NCBI RefSeq assembly: GCF_910592395.1
Contig: NC_088317.1
Location: 4,776,001 to 4,840,000 of the forward strand
Reading direction: 5' to 3'
From: Lineus longissimus
Lineage: Eukaryota; Nemertea; Pilidiophora; Heteronemertea; Lineidae
DNA length: 64,000 nucleotides
This document shows positions 37,842-51,190 of this stretch, piece after piece (position 1 is the first letter of the stretch; each line of letters opens with the position of its first letter). Made by a program: the position numbers and the translations under genes. The notes beneath the pieces were generated by a model that saw nothing but the letters and a program-made list of their open reading frames with translations, was not told where the DNA came from and did not search any database.

Positions 37842-38346
37842 ACATGTGTTACACATGGGTGAACGTGTGATGAATTATTAACGAAATAACAGTTCTAATG
37901 ATATTAACCTTTCTATTAGAATTGCCGACATTTTTCATGATTGATTGTGGGCGAATGAAATGGGTGTTTTATGGGATTATGAAGCTGAAAGCTAGCATAT
38001 ATTCAAGTTCTTATTTTCCCTGGATTTTTCCAGTTGAATTCATTGTTTAGCATGTAGTGTATCAATTTATCTAGCATGTGTAACAAATTGTGTTTCATCA
38101 CATACATAATACTGATAAACTTGCGGCTAATTTAGTGATATGAATAAAAACCAATGCTTCAACTACAGTTTTGTAGAGAAAGGCCTGGTGTAGATGTACA
38201 TGTACATGAAATTTTCAATAAAGGTATTTACAAGACTTTATTTATTTTATCAAATATGTACAAGGCAAGGGTCACTTATAGTTTCAAAACTTTAAGTACT
38301 TTGGCAGTGATGAGTATAGCCTAATTTGAAGTCAATCAATGCTCGG

Positions 38347-38356
38347 AGGTGGCGCT
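38347..38356 (+). promoter_or_regulatory. CTCF-like motif
   Basis: AGGTGGCGCT in the context CTCGGAGGTGGCGCTGC. Same core and same strand as at 12792 and 49354. Confidence 0.3.
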
Positions 38357-41300
38357 GCTTTTCATGTGACATCGTGATCGATGTATGTTTGTGAGTCTTA
38401 TTCGACTGGAACTATGAGAGTCGCCCCGAAAACAGGTGGCTTCGGATTTTTTCTCCAATTCCCGATATTTTGACCTTGACCTTTGTCGCTATAACACTAT
38501 AAACAAGGCGTGTAATCGATATATAAAACAACACGCCAACTCTGTTCCAATGTAAAAAAATATCGGGGAAACGCAAACAAGATTGAGAAATATTTTCACA
38601 ACAACTTAGCGTGGCCCTTAGACTTCAAAGCGGCATCAAACCTAACTTTGTCAGAATATGTAATGTCGACATATTATTGGCTTTACTTTCCACTTCTGAG
38701 TTTTAGCGCTTAAATAATTAATGTGACTAATTAACGAATTTTCACCTACGTGCAAGGCTCAGTTGACTGCTTTTCCCATGGAAGTTTTTCCGGAGTCGAA
38801 ACAGCAGCGGTGGAGGTAACGGGGGACCGCTGCGCGAGGATTTCCTGCGGGCCTCTGGTAACACGTCGGATCTCCTGATGAGGACTATTGGGGACATTGG
38901 AAGGAAGTCTTCTTGTTGGCGCCCGGAGTAGGCCTCTGTCAATACAAAGGTGGCACTAGATTAGGGAACAACACTACAGGCCCTTGTCAAATAGACGACG
39001 AGCAGGACTAGCGAGCAGCGATGATGTGTGGGTTCAGCAGGAAGCACATGGTCTTTCTTCTGCTCTGTTTCTGGCCAGTTTGAGTGAAAAAATAAACGAT
39101 TTGAATGAAGTTCAAATCATCCAGCATGATTTGTCAATCACATTTGTAACTTTTGAATTCAAATTTGCAATAAAAGTGGTGTAAGTGGCTAGGTCGCCTA
39201 CTTAAGACAATATTAAAAATTCAAATTACCAAATTATGTTTTCTCATGTTTTTTACATAACCGAAACATCTAAAAAAGACATTGTGAAAACTCCACTTTT
39301 TTCGGTAAGTTTTCCGTTGCCTGTATCTCATGGGAATGAGGTTTCAAGAACTCCGTCCGCTGGGCAGTTGTCAAACTACTTGAGGATGTACAGTAGTATA
39401 TAGTGCACACACACACAATGCATAACGATAGGGAATCCCCCTTGAAATGTGGAGAGGTTTCATGTTTGATCAATAGTAAATATATACGTCGTATACACAT
39501 TAACTCTTTATCATGGAACGGTGTTTGAGTATGGCTGATGATGTGTTTCCATTTGCCTGTAACAGGAACTGATGTCCCCTGGAATAGAGTCCTGTGTCCC
39601 CACTGGCGGATGGCTACGCGGTACACGAACCAACACCAGACGTCATCCTTGCTGATTCTCGACAACCTTCGGGAATTTCCGGAGTGACGAAATCATAACC
39701 TTTGCTGTAGAGATTGCTTTTTTCTTAGATCACACTTTATCATGAGGTTACTCATTTCATATTGTTTCTAAACCATCTCTGATTAGTTGTTGGGTCAGCA
39801 GTTCATTCATTCCGGGCCATCACCTGCCCCTCGTGTACACATGCTTCAACACTGCTGTTCAATTAACAAGAAAGCTTTTCGTCAATAAATTCAATTAAAT
39901 TGTTATAGGCTGTGTGGAGATGCCATCACTCTAATTGGAATTGGAGTTGAGCATTAATCCTTTTAAGCATTGCTGAAGGTGTTATAACCTATTAGAGTAA
40001 TGACAGAATGGCGGGCTACTTTTTCCTGAGGTGTTTTAGTCAAATTGGTACAATTATCTGAGATTATTTCTGGGTTCAGTCGGAGCATCAGAGCGATCGT
40101 TCAGACGTTTAAGCGAGGTTGCATCATGTGCTGCAGATGACTGAAGACAACTTCTATTTTGTTTAGTTTCTAAGTTGCAGAATGGAGGTTGGGGTTGAAG
40201 CTTCAGTTTAATAAGCAGAGTGTATAGCTCGACGATACAGGATCGACGTGTCTACGACCATGATTGGATCTGTTTACTCTATGATGAGAGTCGACGTATT
40301 TCCCATTCAGTACATTGAATCGCTCAGTGGCCAACCAAAACAACATGTCTTACGTATTGGCCAACGTCATGCCCAGTGATACATTATACATATGTGTTCC
40401 CTTGCTACCTGCATATTGCATAAGTAAACAATGGGCCAAATTAGCATAGCTAGTAAGTCCGGTAGCCAGTTACTATTATGGTGGCCGTATCGCCTGGGGG
40501 TAGGGTTACGACCGTTTACCGGGTAATAGTCGAGTGACATCAACTGGGGTGGTGGGAATATGGTGATTGACCATGTTGATCCTTTAAAGGTAGAGTATCC
40601 GACTTCAAAGGACAATTTGGGGGAGGGGGGTTTATTCTCTTGAATTCTTTTCTTTTGAGAATTACATGTACAGGTACTGAAATGCACAATTTGTTAAGGA
40701 AAACCGTGGCATTGAAGGTAGGCTAACCAACTGGACAATTTTTGAATATGATATATCTGATATATCTGATATCTACGTATTGTAAGTTAAGGTCAGTGGT
40801 TTCTATAAGTACAAAACCTTATCCATCATCGAACAATAGGGTAGAACCTTTCTCCTTTTGGACTAAATTTATGTTCACACCGGGTCTACAATGAAACTTA
40901 TATTGCTGATTTTGTCGCTGCATCTGATCCGGCAAATCATAATGCTACACTAGGATACTGCAAAACCCACACTACCAGCACTAAATTATTATTACTATGA
41001 AAGAATGAGTTAGCCCGCCTCTGCGGGGTCCCCGCAGCAACATATGCAAGGGACAAACGTGTCAATACCTTCTGGGAGAGGACGCGACGCGCTGGAGGAG
41101 ATTTTATGTCTTCGCCAGTGACAACACTGCGACTGTCATTGTCTCTTGTCGTCGGATTAGCTATGGCCTGTGGGTTAGGGAAGGACAAGGATGTTTGTTG
41201 GAGCCCTAAGGAAGAAATCTCTGATATCACTGGAAGGCATTTTAGACGGAAACATTGCTTGGGGAAGAGCTCAGGTGTGGTCCCTTGATTAGATTCGCAG

Positions 41301-41580
41301 TTCGGGCTAATTCTATGAAGTATCACGGTCGTTTGTTATGCTCAGCATCATTGACAAACGCTTTTATTGGGGACTTGCATTCATGAAAGAACAGCATTCC
41401 GGCCACAACGTGTCAAGGATATTACGATAAAAAGTGGTGTATTGTCTGGTTACACGAGTCTGCTTCGTGCCATGGGTATAGTCAACCAAAACGTCGGATT
41501 CTATGCTTATTATTTCTGCAGAAGAGTGTGATGATAATCGGTGCGACAGTACGCTCTAGAAATAAACATTTTGGAGAATT

Positions 41581-41770
41581 TTCAGAGTTTTTCAGCCAGC
41601 ACAAATAACAGTGGGCATCCTGCAGAGCTTTTTTTCAGGAAAATGGAAAAAACATTTGAGGTTTTTGAAAAGCTCAGAAACCCTCAGAACTATTTTATTT
41701 CCCTGGTAAACCTGTATTGGGTGCATATTTGTTTTAGTCGAAAAACCCTAAACGGGTTTTGAAAAGCCGC
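41581..41770. mobile_element. Fold-back copy of the dispersed repeat family
   Basis: The left arm (GAGTTTTTCAGCCAGCACAA, from about 41585) and the right arm (complement of about 41700-41765, including ACAAATATGCACCC) are inverted relatives. Both match the repeats at 7094 and 10132. No coding capacity. This is probably the complete form of a non-autonomous element of which the others are half copies. Confidence 0.45.
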
Positions 41771-44700
41771 AAACTCTTAATTTTCGAGAGGGTATACATG
41801 TAATGCAGCGAGATGTCAACACAGAGTCAGCGCAATTTTGTTAGAGAGACGTGTTAACACGGAGCTAGCATGATCTATTTTTTAGTACTGACTGAGTAGT
41901 GCGTTGGTTAGCTAGTTCTTTATGTGCCAAAGGCTGACTCCTTTGGCAAAACGATATCGACTATTATGTACCGATATCTACAATGGAAAAAGTACAATGC
42001 GATACGGCACGAGTCGCCATTGTAAGCCAAAGCGATCTTTTCATTCAGCCGTCAATGAAATACCACGATAAATACTCATTCTCATATTATACATGTGTAA
42101 TGAATGGAAAAAGTGTTACTTTTATTCTCTTGGCCAACAATATCTTCGATGGCCATGAACGTGAAGCAATGGCGAACCATTGTTCCTGTGCACACATTGT
42201 TGTACATATAGCTATGTGTGACTCAACCAACGACAAACAAACTACCTGCAAAAGTAAACAAGTTGAATTTAACACACTGCTGACGAGGAACATTTAGGCT
42301 GCTAATATGACCATGAGTTGTTTAAAGAAGGTTAAAACTAATTTCACCAATTGATGCACTAATTTGAGAGCCTGTGTTGAAGTGTATTAGTATTTGACAA
42401 ACCGACCTGTTGTTGGTTTAAAGTGTAAACGTGGCAGGGATACGCTGTGTTGACTGCCAGGAGGTCAGAAGCGGGGTTATGGGACGTGATCAGCCACTAT
42501 TGCTTTGGGGAAGGGAGACATGTACTTCAGGGAAGAGTTTGAAAAAAACTTTGGCTATTGACGCCTTCGAAATAAGTCTTCTTCTGCGGTTGCGCTTCTC
42601 ATTGGTTTCGCAAAGTGCCACACTGAAGGCTCATTTACAAGTGTCGGCGATGTTTGGGGCAGTTATGCTTTGTAAACCGGAGTGCGTATCACTGCGGTTT
42701 CGTCGGTGCCACATGCTATTATCCAAGCTTTGGCCCAGCAGTTCTTGGACACTGAATTGGGGACCTACATGTATCTACAAGTATCAGCCATTTATGGGGG
42801 CAGTTCTTTGACGATGATGACCAAGAGCTAGCACATCTCGCTCACACCTTTCTCACTGTCAATAGGAGGTTCTTCAGTGCTGTCAATTACAATTTTTATC
42901 AAAGACTCAGCGGCAAGTTGCCCTGCACTCATAACATTCCGTTAAGGAATGATTCTGGAGGAGCGTTTCCCTGCCATCGCAGCGAAACTACACTTGGCTT
43001 CAGCGGTTATTTTGTACCTTAGAGTTATCCGCTGATGCGATCGGCGACTTTTGATGACACTTCAGCTCCCCAGCAAATGTGCTAGCAGGTAATTTGAATT
43101 ACAAAATAACCGCGCGAATCAAGTGCAGGTTTGCCGCGGCACCAACAAAAGCGGGAAACTGGTCTAGTGAAATCAGTTCTTTACAGTTGGAACTTGCTGC
43201 CCACTTAAATGAAACTACTGAATTTCACATAACCTCACCCTCTGTGGTGCCCTGTCGCACACGTCCTCGAAGCACCTCTTCCTTACTTCAAGTGTTTAAA
43301 CCTACATGAAGATCTTAAATTACTCATTTGGGTCAACGTGGCCAAAACCTGAAGTGCCCCACCAACGTCACTGCCATGGAAACTACCAAGATACATACAT
43401 GATGGAGACAGTGTCTCCGGAACTGGTGAATCGATGTAATTGGGGCAGAAGAAAATTGGAAGTACATGTATCTCTGGTCCTAAATGACACACGTGCATGC
43501 TGTCCTCCTGGTAGAAAGCCGTCGAGCGTCGGACATGCACTCGCTATTCCTCCTACTTAGTTTGGGCCCGGTCAGTCGCGCACTCACCATCCGGTCATGC
43601 CAGGGTCACCATAGGGAGGTTGAGAACAACGACTTATCCCAGATCCCTATACGTTTACCGATAAACCTTTGTAGAAAAAGGACTAATATACGTATGAGGC
43701 CCGTGATAAGTCAATGATCTCAACACCCCTGTTCCCCTCTCGCCCGTAGAGGGAGGGAAATGAGGTGAAATGACAAGATGCCTTCGTTGGCTCAAGCCTG
43801 AAATGGATGTCAACTGACCGCCCTGATAAACCTACGGTTATATTTGGTGAGGAGTTTTATGGGAAAAAAATCTCTAACGAAAAAAGCATTTCTCAAATTT
43901 TACTTTCGTGCTTTCGCATCAACCATACATTTAATCTCCCACGGCGAGTTGTATAACGATTTTTGTTTCCCGCGTAGTGTCAACATCAAGTTTGCAGAGA
44001 AATCTGTTCTGTGCCATGTAAAAAGCAAGAGTCAGTCAAATCGTCCCCAGTCCATGCATGGAGATTACCCTGAGCTGGTGTTACCACTTTCCCCGGCCTA
44101 AAAACAGCTGTCCTCACATCGTGATACACCTTAACACAGATCAATGCTCCTCGACTGAAAATCCATCAGGAACTTTGGAAATACATCTCCAATTTCATAC
44201 GTATTGAATGATGAGTGTGCATGAAAAAATAATCGAACCCGTGGAGTGTTGGAATACATTTCGATGGGCGCAGGACGGTGCAGGATATATGAACACTTAG
44301 TAACCCTTTACGGATTGATCGGAACTGATGGCATATGATGTCATGGAACACTACTGAGTCACACAATCTGCCGACATGAAGCGAAACAAGGGGTGCTACA
44401 GATTCAGCCACTTCATCTAGCGGCTAAGAGAACCTCAGTCATAGCGTAGAGCATAGTTTACAATCAGACGAACACGTTTTCAAGGAGTGAGTTCGATTGC
44501 CAAATCGACACCGCTATTTTAGCTAAGATGGTCCGCTTCATCGTTGCGTCATGGCTTGTTGGCGCTCGCTATTTTTTTAGCTCGCCTCGCTAGAACATAA
44601 CACATGCATTTTCCACTGTTTTACCAGTACATGTATTTGAATAAATATAATTAAAGAGGCACTAGGCTCCGATACTTGATCATACATGAATAACCAGAAG

Positions 44701-47700
44701 AGGCTAAGAAGAGCCGTCCACCACGCTATCATCATGTTAAAACAAATCAAGACTTATATTCCTTTTCATCGCGGATAGAAATTATTTCAATTCTGCAACA
44801 AAAAAAAACGCTTTCTGATCTCGAGTGTCGAAGAAGCTATGAATGACAACAAATCTGATTTGGTTGGATAAGTAGAAATGCGAGAAGAATGCATAATTAA
44901 ATGTGCCCTTAATTATTTCTGAGAGGTTGTGGATTTTGTCCTCGGGATGTGGCAATCTTTGTGGTTGCATTTGCGCGGTTGAGGACCGTGGACGGGTGAA
45001 TGTTGTCTTAGCCATATTTAAGTTGCATGAAGTGCGATACGGTTGTACTGTGTCAAGGGTACGTATCGTTTCGCGCCGATCTTGATTCTCGAAGTTGTGA
45101 CGTAATTTGTGCCAACATGAAATGCATGAAGCCCTGTAACCTTAGGTAAACACCTTGTGACTGTGTATCAGAATAAAATTACACGAAATCTCTTTACCAA
45201 AGTAGACACCCCATTGTAGGCGTGAAAGTGAAGTCAGTCCGCCGTCTTAATAGTCCTCACTATTATGCACTGATGTGTTAAGGATTTAATCACGAGAGAC
45301 CTAGGCCAAATCATCATATCATATTCCACTGTGCTAGCTAGTTGCCGGTACTTCTCACTTTCAAGAAGAGAACGAGGAAAAGTAAGTTATAGAGTTTTGC
45401 TCCTTGAAAATGAAGAAGAGACATGTACCCGAAATGACTAAATGTCGTAAAGGGTTAAGTTGTAAAACCCCCAGCCCCTCTCGAGAGTCCCGTACAGCTA
45501 GAAGAGATATGCACACATTCTAAATTTTACTTCAAACTGTAATGCAAATAGTGGCTGGTCAACAGCCTGCTTTCAGCCACTCGTCGGGAACGGAGATCAT
45601 CAAAATGTGTACATTATGATACACTGTATTATGTTTGCTGCGCTGAAGAGTGCCGTGTCATGTTGACATAAGGCCCGAACTTGGCCGAGTTTCATCAGCA
45701 TGCACCATGGGTGCGTTTTCCCGCCAAATCGCGTGCTTGAGAACGCGTGAAAACAACTCCTACTCCTTTCGACCCAGTTTCATTTTCGATCCTTGCTGTT
45801 CAAATTGTTGAGGTATAGAAAGGACCCGATAGTGGACTTGGCTAAACTCTAGTTTCGCTGATATAAGACCAGTTGATTATTTCACAAGTGGTGCACGCCA
45901 ATTTAAACGTTACAGTTGGGGAACGTAATGTTTTAGTAGTACATGTATATGGATCTACTAGTTTAAGAAAGTCATTCGAACGGTGATATAGTACGATGCC
46001 AAGGTTAGATACCACCAAACCAGCACAGTCACGAGGAGTTGATGGTGTGATAATCGCCGGAGAGATTATCATACGCTGATCGGGGCGCTGATTGTCCCCG
46101 CGATAATTTCCGAGCGCGATATGGATCTCGAGACGCGATGGCAGTCCGTGGGTGTGTCGGAGGTGGGAGCGATTTGGCCGCGGCATGTGGGATCTGCACC
46201 TCTTTATAATTGCTCGGGATGCTCTGTAGGAGATTTTCAATGCACATATATGTCTGGTGCACATACCACCTGGAGAATCAGCACAACATTTTCCGAGGGT
46301 ATTCCTCGGTTTGAGGTAAGATTTTCTGGGAATGTCATCCTTTTCTCCGAAGTCATCTAGCTAACTTCTGCGTTCAACCTGGCTAACCTGCGGCGGAGAT
46401 GAAGCGGCTTGTCGTTTCGAGGTCATGCTGTGTTCCCCAAAGTTTTTCCTCGACATTGGTGTCTACGGGCCAGAATTTCTGTCGTAAGTCCTGGTGCAGG
46501 GGACAGTCTTGTCGTGGATTGGTGTCTTCACTGCTGTCTGGCATTGGCTAACCCGCACAATATTTTACTAAAAAACTTTGCATCACAATCGCGATGAGAT
46601 TGCTCGGGAAATGTGGTGCTGATTTTCCCGGGGTGACTGACACTGTGTACTGCAAGTGGCAACTATCAGTACACCTGGACGCAACATGTGCAATTGATAG
46701 GAAATGAATTTATGATTTACATTTGTATTTGAATGTTTCTCGAGAATTGAAAATTTTGCATAGAATAATTGAACAATTTGATGTGGGTTATATGCATAGA
46801 CTACAATACTATCACTTATTCTAATGGTGACGAAGAGTTTTCACCTTTCAACATTCATAATGGTACTATTCAAACTTCTGCATGAAATGATCATTAAAAT
46901 ATCATAGGCTTTGTGTGCGAAAAAAAACATATAGAATACTTTGTACTCTAATTGTTTTTCCGTTTTGTTATGGCAACCTTATGTCGATTTGAAAACTGTC
47001 GGGCCTGTAGTTTATAGGCCTTAGTTGTATGAGTGTACATTCCTTAGTACATGTATAACCTTAATTTACTAGATTGCAACGTGTTGTATAATGAAAACAG
47101 GGCGCCATGGCAATTTAGGGGAAACTGCGAAATTTGCGGAAACGGACTAAAACAGAATGAGATATTCGAAATATCAAGTCCATAAAACTGCAGCATTTTG
47201 GAATAACCCAACAATTCTTTTCTAGGACCGTATCCACATTGGCCGTGGTGCATGAAGAGAAGACAAAACGCGGCGAATGTTACAAAAAATACGTTTTATA
47301 TATCTAACATCAATTTTCTTACACTGATTTTAGGCTGTTTCCGCCCTGTTACTGCTTCAGTTCATGAGATCAGGAAATTCTCATCACCAGAGACAAAAAT
47401 TCCCTCTTTCTCTGAAAAGAAGAATTCCATTCTCGATTACAGCAAGACTTCAAATCTTTTAAATGTCAGTATTTGCGCCTAAAACACTTCATACTCAAGC
47501 GACTGTAAGCATTACGTACTCGGAAGTGAAATCTACATCAGCAAACTGGCGTCTTTTTGTTTCGATGTTGACGCTAAAGCTTTCAAAGATGAGCATCACT
47601 TAAACTGTCACTTTCTGAAAACAAAAGGCAAAGTATTGACTCAATAGGTGTAGCTTTTCAAGTCGTCTTGAACTTGTCTATTTGCCTTTTTATTACGAAT

Positions 47701-48217
47701 GTTTAAAAGCTTAGAAGTGTTGAAGGACATGAATGTATTTGGTGACTCTTACACCACTTGACAGTAAAATGTAAGAAGTTAGAATAAAGATAGTATTTAT
47801 TTGTGTCGTTAGCATGGCAATTTTCATCATATTTTAGGGCTATGATTGACTCTATTGTGACATAGTGCTCTCATATCGCTGCGTCGTGCCCCCTCGATCG
47901 AATCCTTTAAAACAAGTTCTATAACTAACGCCGGTGCTAGCTTAACTTGGCATGAAGTTTATAAAGGACTTTACTGAAGGAGATAGCGCTATGTTTAGTT
48001 AACGCCTACATAAGTGACAATAGTCGTTCTGAACACCATGGCCCTTGTAAAGATACTGATACTTTTATCTTCGGGATTGGCTGAGATCTTGTTCTTCGTC
48101 GTCTTCCGTTCTTCTGCGGTCAGGCTGTCTGTAATATATCTTCAGTCTTGTGCCGATGGGCTGGGATGACATCGACGGCGACCTGTATGACGAGAAATAT
48201 CCGTTATCCGTGTATTA
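41771..48217. other. Intergenic, no gene recognised
   Basis: Frames at 41983-42297 and 42431-42811 are open but have no recognisable domain. An octamer ATGCAAAT lies at 45542-45549. A CpG-rich block with a GATAATC/GATTATC dyad lies at 46049-46070. Confidence 0.5.
46030..46200. promoter_or_regulatory. CpG-rich block with GATA/Otx-like dyad
   Basis: GATAATC (46049-46055) and GATTATC (46064-46070) form a perfect inverted pair. Further GATAAT and GCTGAT words follow in a CpG-rich context unusual for the neighbourhood. Overlapping open frames on both strands here are probably a by-product of base composition. Confidence 0.25.
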
Positions 48218-48351
48218 TTAGGGAGTTTTCGCAAAGCCCCCGAAACACCAAGGTAAACACCTATTCCGTTGTTTGACCTCCTGATAACGGAGTCGAACAT
48301 TGGGATAGGCGTTCACGTCGACGTTTCAGGGTCGTATCGAAAACTCCCTAA
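48218..48351. mobile_element. Palindromic MITE, about 134 bp
   Basis: The left end TTAGGGAGTTTTCG is mirrored exactly at the right end (CGAAAACTCCCTAA). Weaker pairing extends inward on both sides (GAAAC, then an ACACCTAT/ACGCCTAT-type word, then a GTTTGACCTCC-like word), so the whole element folds back on itself. TA borders fit TA target duplication. A single related end lies at about 54837. Confidence 0.7.
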
Positions 48352-48955
48352 CCCGGATATTGCGCTCTAAAAAATGTTCAGTTGACTTTTTTACAATTTG
48401 CCACGAGTCTATGTACTCAGCATCTGTGATTTGATTACCCGATGAATGGCCCTCGTTTTGTGATAATGTTGTATTGCAGTGTGTCCACAATACGAAGCAC
48501 TTATATCAGGAAGAATAAGGCATTGTCCAAGACAAGGGAGAAGTGATGCTTCAAGCTGAGTTTCAAAACCATCCGTGATACTAATATTACAATGAATATT
48601 GTTGGCCTTTGGATGGAATTATTGTTATTCTCATAATTGCGGTTATACATGAACACGTACATATTTGTACTGTCCTACAAAAGAAACATTCCTCAGTATC
48701 AATGCGTGTGTATACGTACAATGTATTCAGTTTTATAAGGTCAGTTGGTATTTAGGTATTAACGCGCCTTGCACCAAGTATCCAATGCATTTGTCACCGC
48801 CTCTTTTGCTCGCTTGATCCATTCATTATCAGCGAGTGTATCCAAACTTATCGACGGAGGAAAACCACAGTAATGTCAAGAATACTTGCCACTGACCTTA
48901 AAACATGAATGTAGAGTATCTAGTGCATCAATAGACTTTGTATCTATGAGGCAAT

Positions 48956-49210
48956 GATGTTGCCTTGTAGTGTTGAGAGGATGTGGTTTACTTGAGTACA
49001 GTAGAACCTCTCTATTAAGGACACTCTCGGGATGGCAAGTGCTGTCCTTATTAGATAGGTGTCCTGATTAGAGAGGTCAATTTGAATGGAAACAATCAAT
49101 CTAGGACCAAAACTAGTGTCCTGATTTATGAGGTTGTCCTTAATAGAGAGCTGTCCGCTAAGGGAAGTTCACGATGTTGCCTTGCAGTGTCGAGAGGATG
49201 CGGTTTACTC
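48956..49210. mobile_element. pogo-like MITE inside a 37-bp flanking duplication
   Basis: The left end CAGTAGAACCTCTCTATTAA (48999) and the right inner end TTAATAGAGAG (49141) are inverted, with TA before the left end. Inside, GTGTCCTGATT recurs. The flanks 48956-48992 and 49174-49210 are near-identical direct repeats (GATGTTGCCTTG... to GGTTTACT), much longer than a normal target duplication. A deleted relative sits at 56200-56320. Confidence 0.65.
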
Positions 49211-49325
49211 TAATAATCACGTTCTCGGTATGGGGACACAGCTGCTCTGGCCGGACTCCAGGAGACTTTGTGATTACTAATCTAAATTGGCAGGATCCGA
49301 TAATCGATATGGCGTATTTACATCA

Positions 49326-49364
49326 CGCACTAGGGGGCGCTGGTTGACTCTCTAGGTGGCGCTG
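49326..49364 (+). promoter_or_regulatory. Pair of CTCF-like motifs
   Basis: CGCACTAGGGGGCGCTG (49326-49342) is close to the vertebrate CTCF consensus. CTCTAGGTGGCGCTG (49350-49364) follows with its core 22 bp further on in the same orientation. A candidate insulator or loop anchor; motif evidence only. Confidence 0.4.
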
Positions 49365-51190
49365 ATGTATCTAAGGCGCATATGATTGGGTGAGCAGTCG
49401 AGTTTGCCAGGTCAACGGTAGAGGGTCTCACATGGAACTCATGGAAACGAATGTTATTACTACACGTAGTATACATGTAACAGGATGATCATACCCTATG
49501 AGGAACTTCTGTCAAGAAGAGGTACCAATGATCATGTGAATTCCATGACATCAAAAATATTCTACGATATTCTTGAGAACTCGTGCCAGCTTCTGTATAA
49601 CTCAACCCGGCCCAGTTCCTCAGGTCTTCAGTCAAATTCGCCTAAGGTCCGCCTCTAGTAGAAGGAATGGATAGCCTCAACGAATAAGGTGACTTTATAT
49701 TTAGAGTCGGAATTATTTCAGATTGAGAATTATTCATTGCGCTGAATCCTCCTAACATCCACGCCTTGGTATTCGCCGTGTTGATCCAGCCTTCAATTTG
49801 TGTACACAGCCTCCTCTCCGCCGGTATGGAGCAATATCAAGGGATGGAAGCGACCAACTGCAGGCGCAGCGAAGGCTTCCAAAGTTTAAACAGGTGAAGG
49901 GAGGGCAAATTGAGTAAAGCAGACATTTTGAGCGCCGTTATGGAGTGCTTCAGTCGGTGTGGAGTATCTCAATAAAGAGGCCAGGTCTGACTAAGTCCAC
50001 ATACTTAAATTGTGTTTGTAGTGTCATGTACACGCAGTGTATTGGCGATGCATTCTGAAGTGCATTTTCTTGTAGAATGTGTGTAGATTGTCGGTTTGGT
50101 CTGTTTATGCATCCATGTACATATATGCATTTCATAAGCTACACAAATAGATGAGTCGAGGAAAAAAAGACAACAAAATAAAAAAGGTTAAACCTTTACG
50201 TTGTCTTTTTTAAACAAGGGTACTCTCCCAACCTGTGCATTGTAGTTTATTTTGCTCTTGACCATTTGTTGACAGAAAATTTGTGCGACACCGACAATTG
50301 AGAATAAAAATACTTTAAACAGGACTACAAATAGTATCACCTAACCTTTTTGAGCGGGTCAGTCGAAAGATCGATTCTTGAAGAATTTAGGATACCAAAC
50401 TGAAGGTATGACTGCTGCTTGCCTCGCCATAACCGCTGCCGCCAGAACGAGGCACACTGCTTTATTCACTGTAATTAGTGCTACATTGTAACCAAGGCCT
50501 TTGTTATGCACAATTAATGCAAGATGCAAGCAGAATCAAAAAGGCGAATGTCATAGGGCCATCATACGCCACTGGTGATGAGAATGATAGTGACCAATTG
50601 CCGAGTTTTAACCAGACGTGTACACGTCCTTACATTTGATTAAAACTACTTGGATATTTTCTCTCTTTAAGACTGTATTTACATTACATGCACTCAGTAA
50701 GCTTTTTATACCATAACCATGCCATCTATCCCCTACGTATCCCAATATGACTGGCCTGTGCCCACTCACTTCACAAATTACAAAAATAGAGGCATTGCGT
50801 GCACGTGAATTTATTATTTGACTGTCCCTGTGCTGGTATTTATTCAATGAGGTTGTCTTCTCTGAGCCTAGCCCCAGGGAAGACCACGATAAGTTACAAA
50901 TTCATCTTTAACACAACCATTCATGATACTACATATTGGCTGTAGTGTATCATATACGCTAATAAAACAGCTTGCACATACTTTCGCTGTGTACCGATTG
51001 TTTTGCCTTTAGGCGCGAAAATATTAAGAAATCTAAAGAACGCAATGAGAGTCTCTTGATACACCATTGGTTCAGGCTGGCGAATCCCCGCTGAAGGATC
51101 AGAAAGATGTACTTTCTAAAGAATTGAGGAATTGGGAAAGTAAGGGCTTCATAACAGAACTGTTCTCCTGTGTAAACATGGGCCTTCACG
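49365..51190. other. Intergenic with one perfect hairpin
   Basis: AAAAAAGACAAC (50163-50174) and GTTGTCTTTTTT (50200-50211) are perfect 12-bp arms with GGTTAAACC between them. Otherwise nothing recognised. Confidence 0.55.

Larger units (their letters stand above)
37051..41580. other. Intergenic with scattered motif candidates
   Basis: Contains a hairpin (37810-37841), a CTCF-like word (38347-38356), a nuclear-receptor type TCAAGGTCA on the minus strand (38471-38485), a CA microsatellite (about 39405), a homeodomain-rich stretch (39860-39960) and three GATATATCT-type units at about 40748-40772. No coding region is supported. Confidence 0.5.

Noticed and set aside
45842-46264. Minus-strand open frame of 140 codons
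   Set aside because: It overlaps open frames in two other frames within a CpG-rich block and has no recognisable domain.
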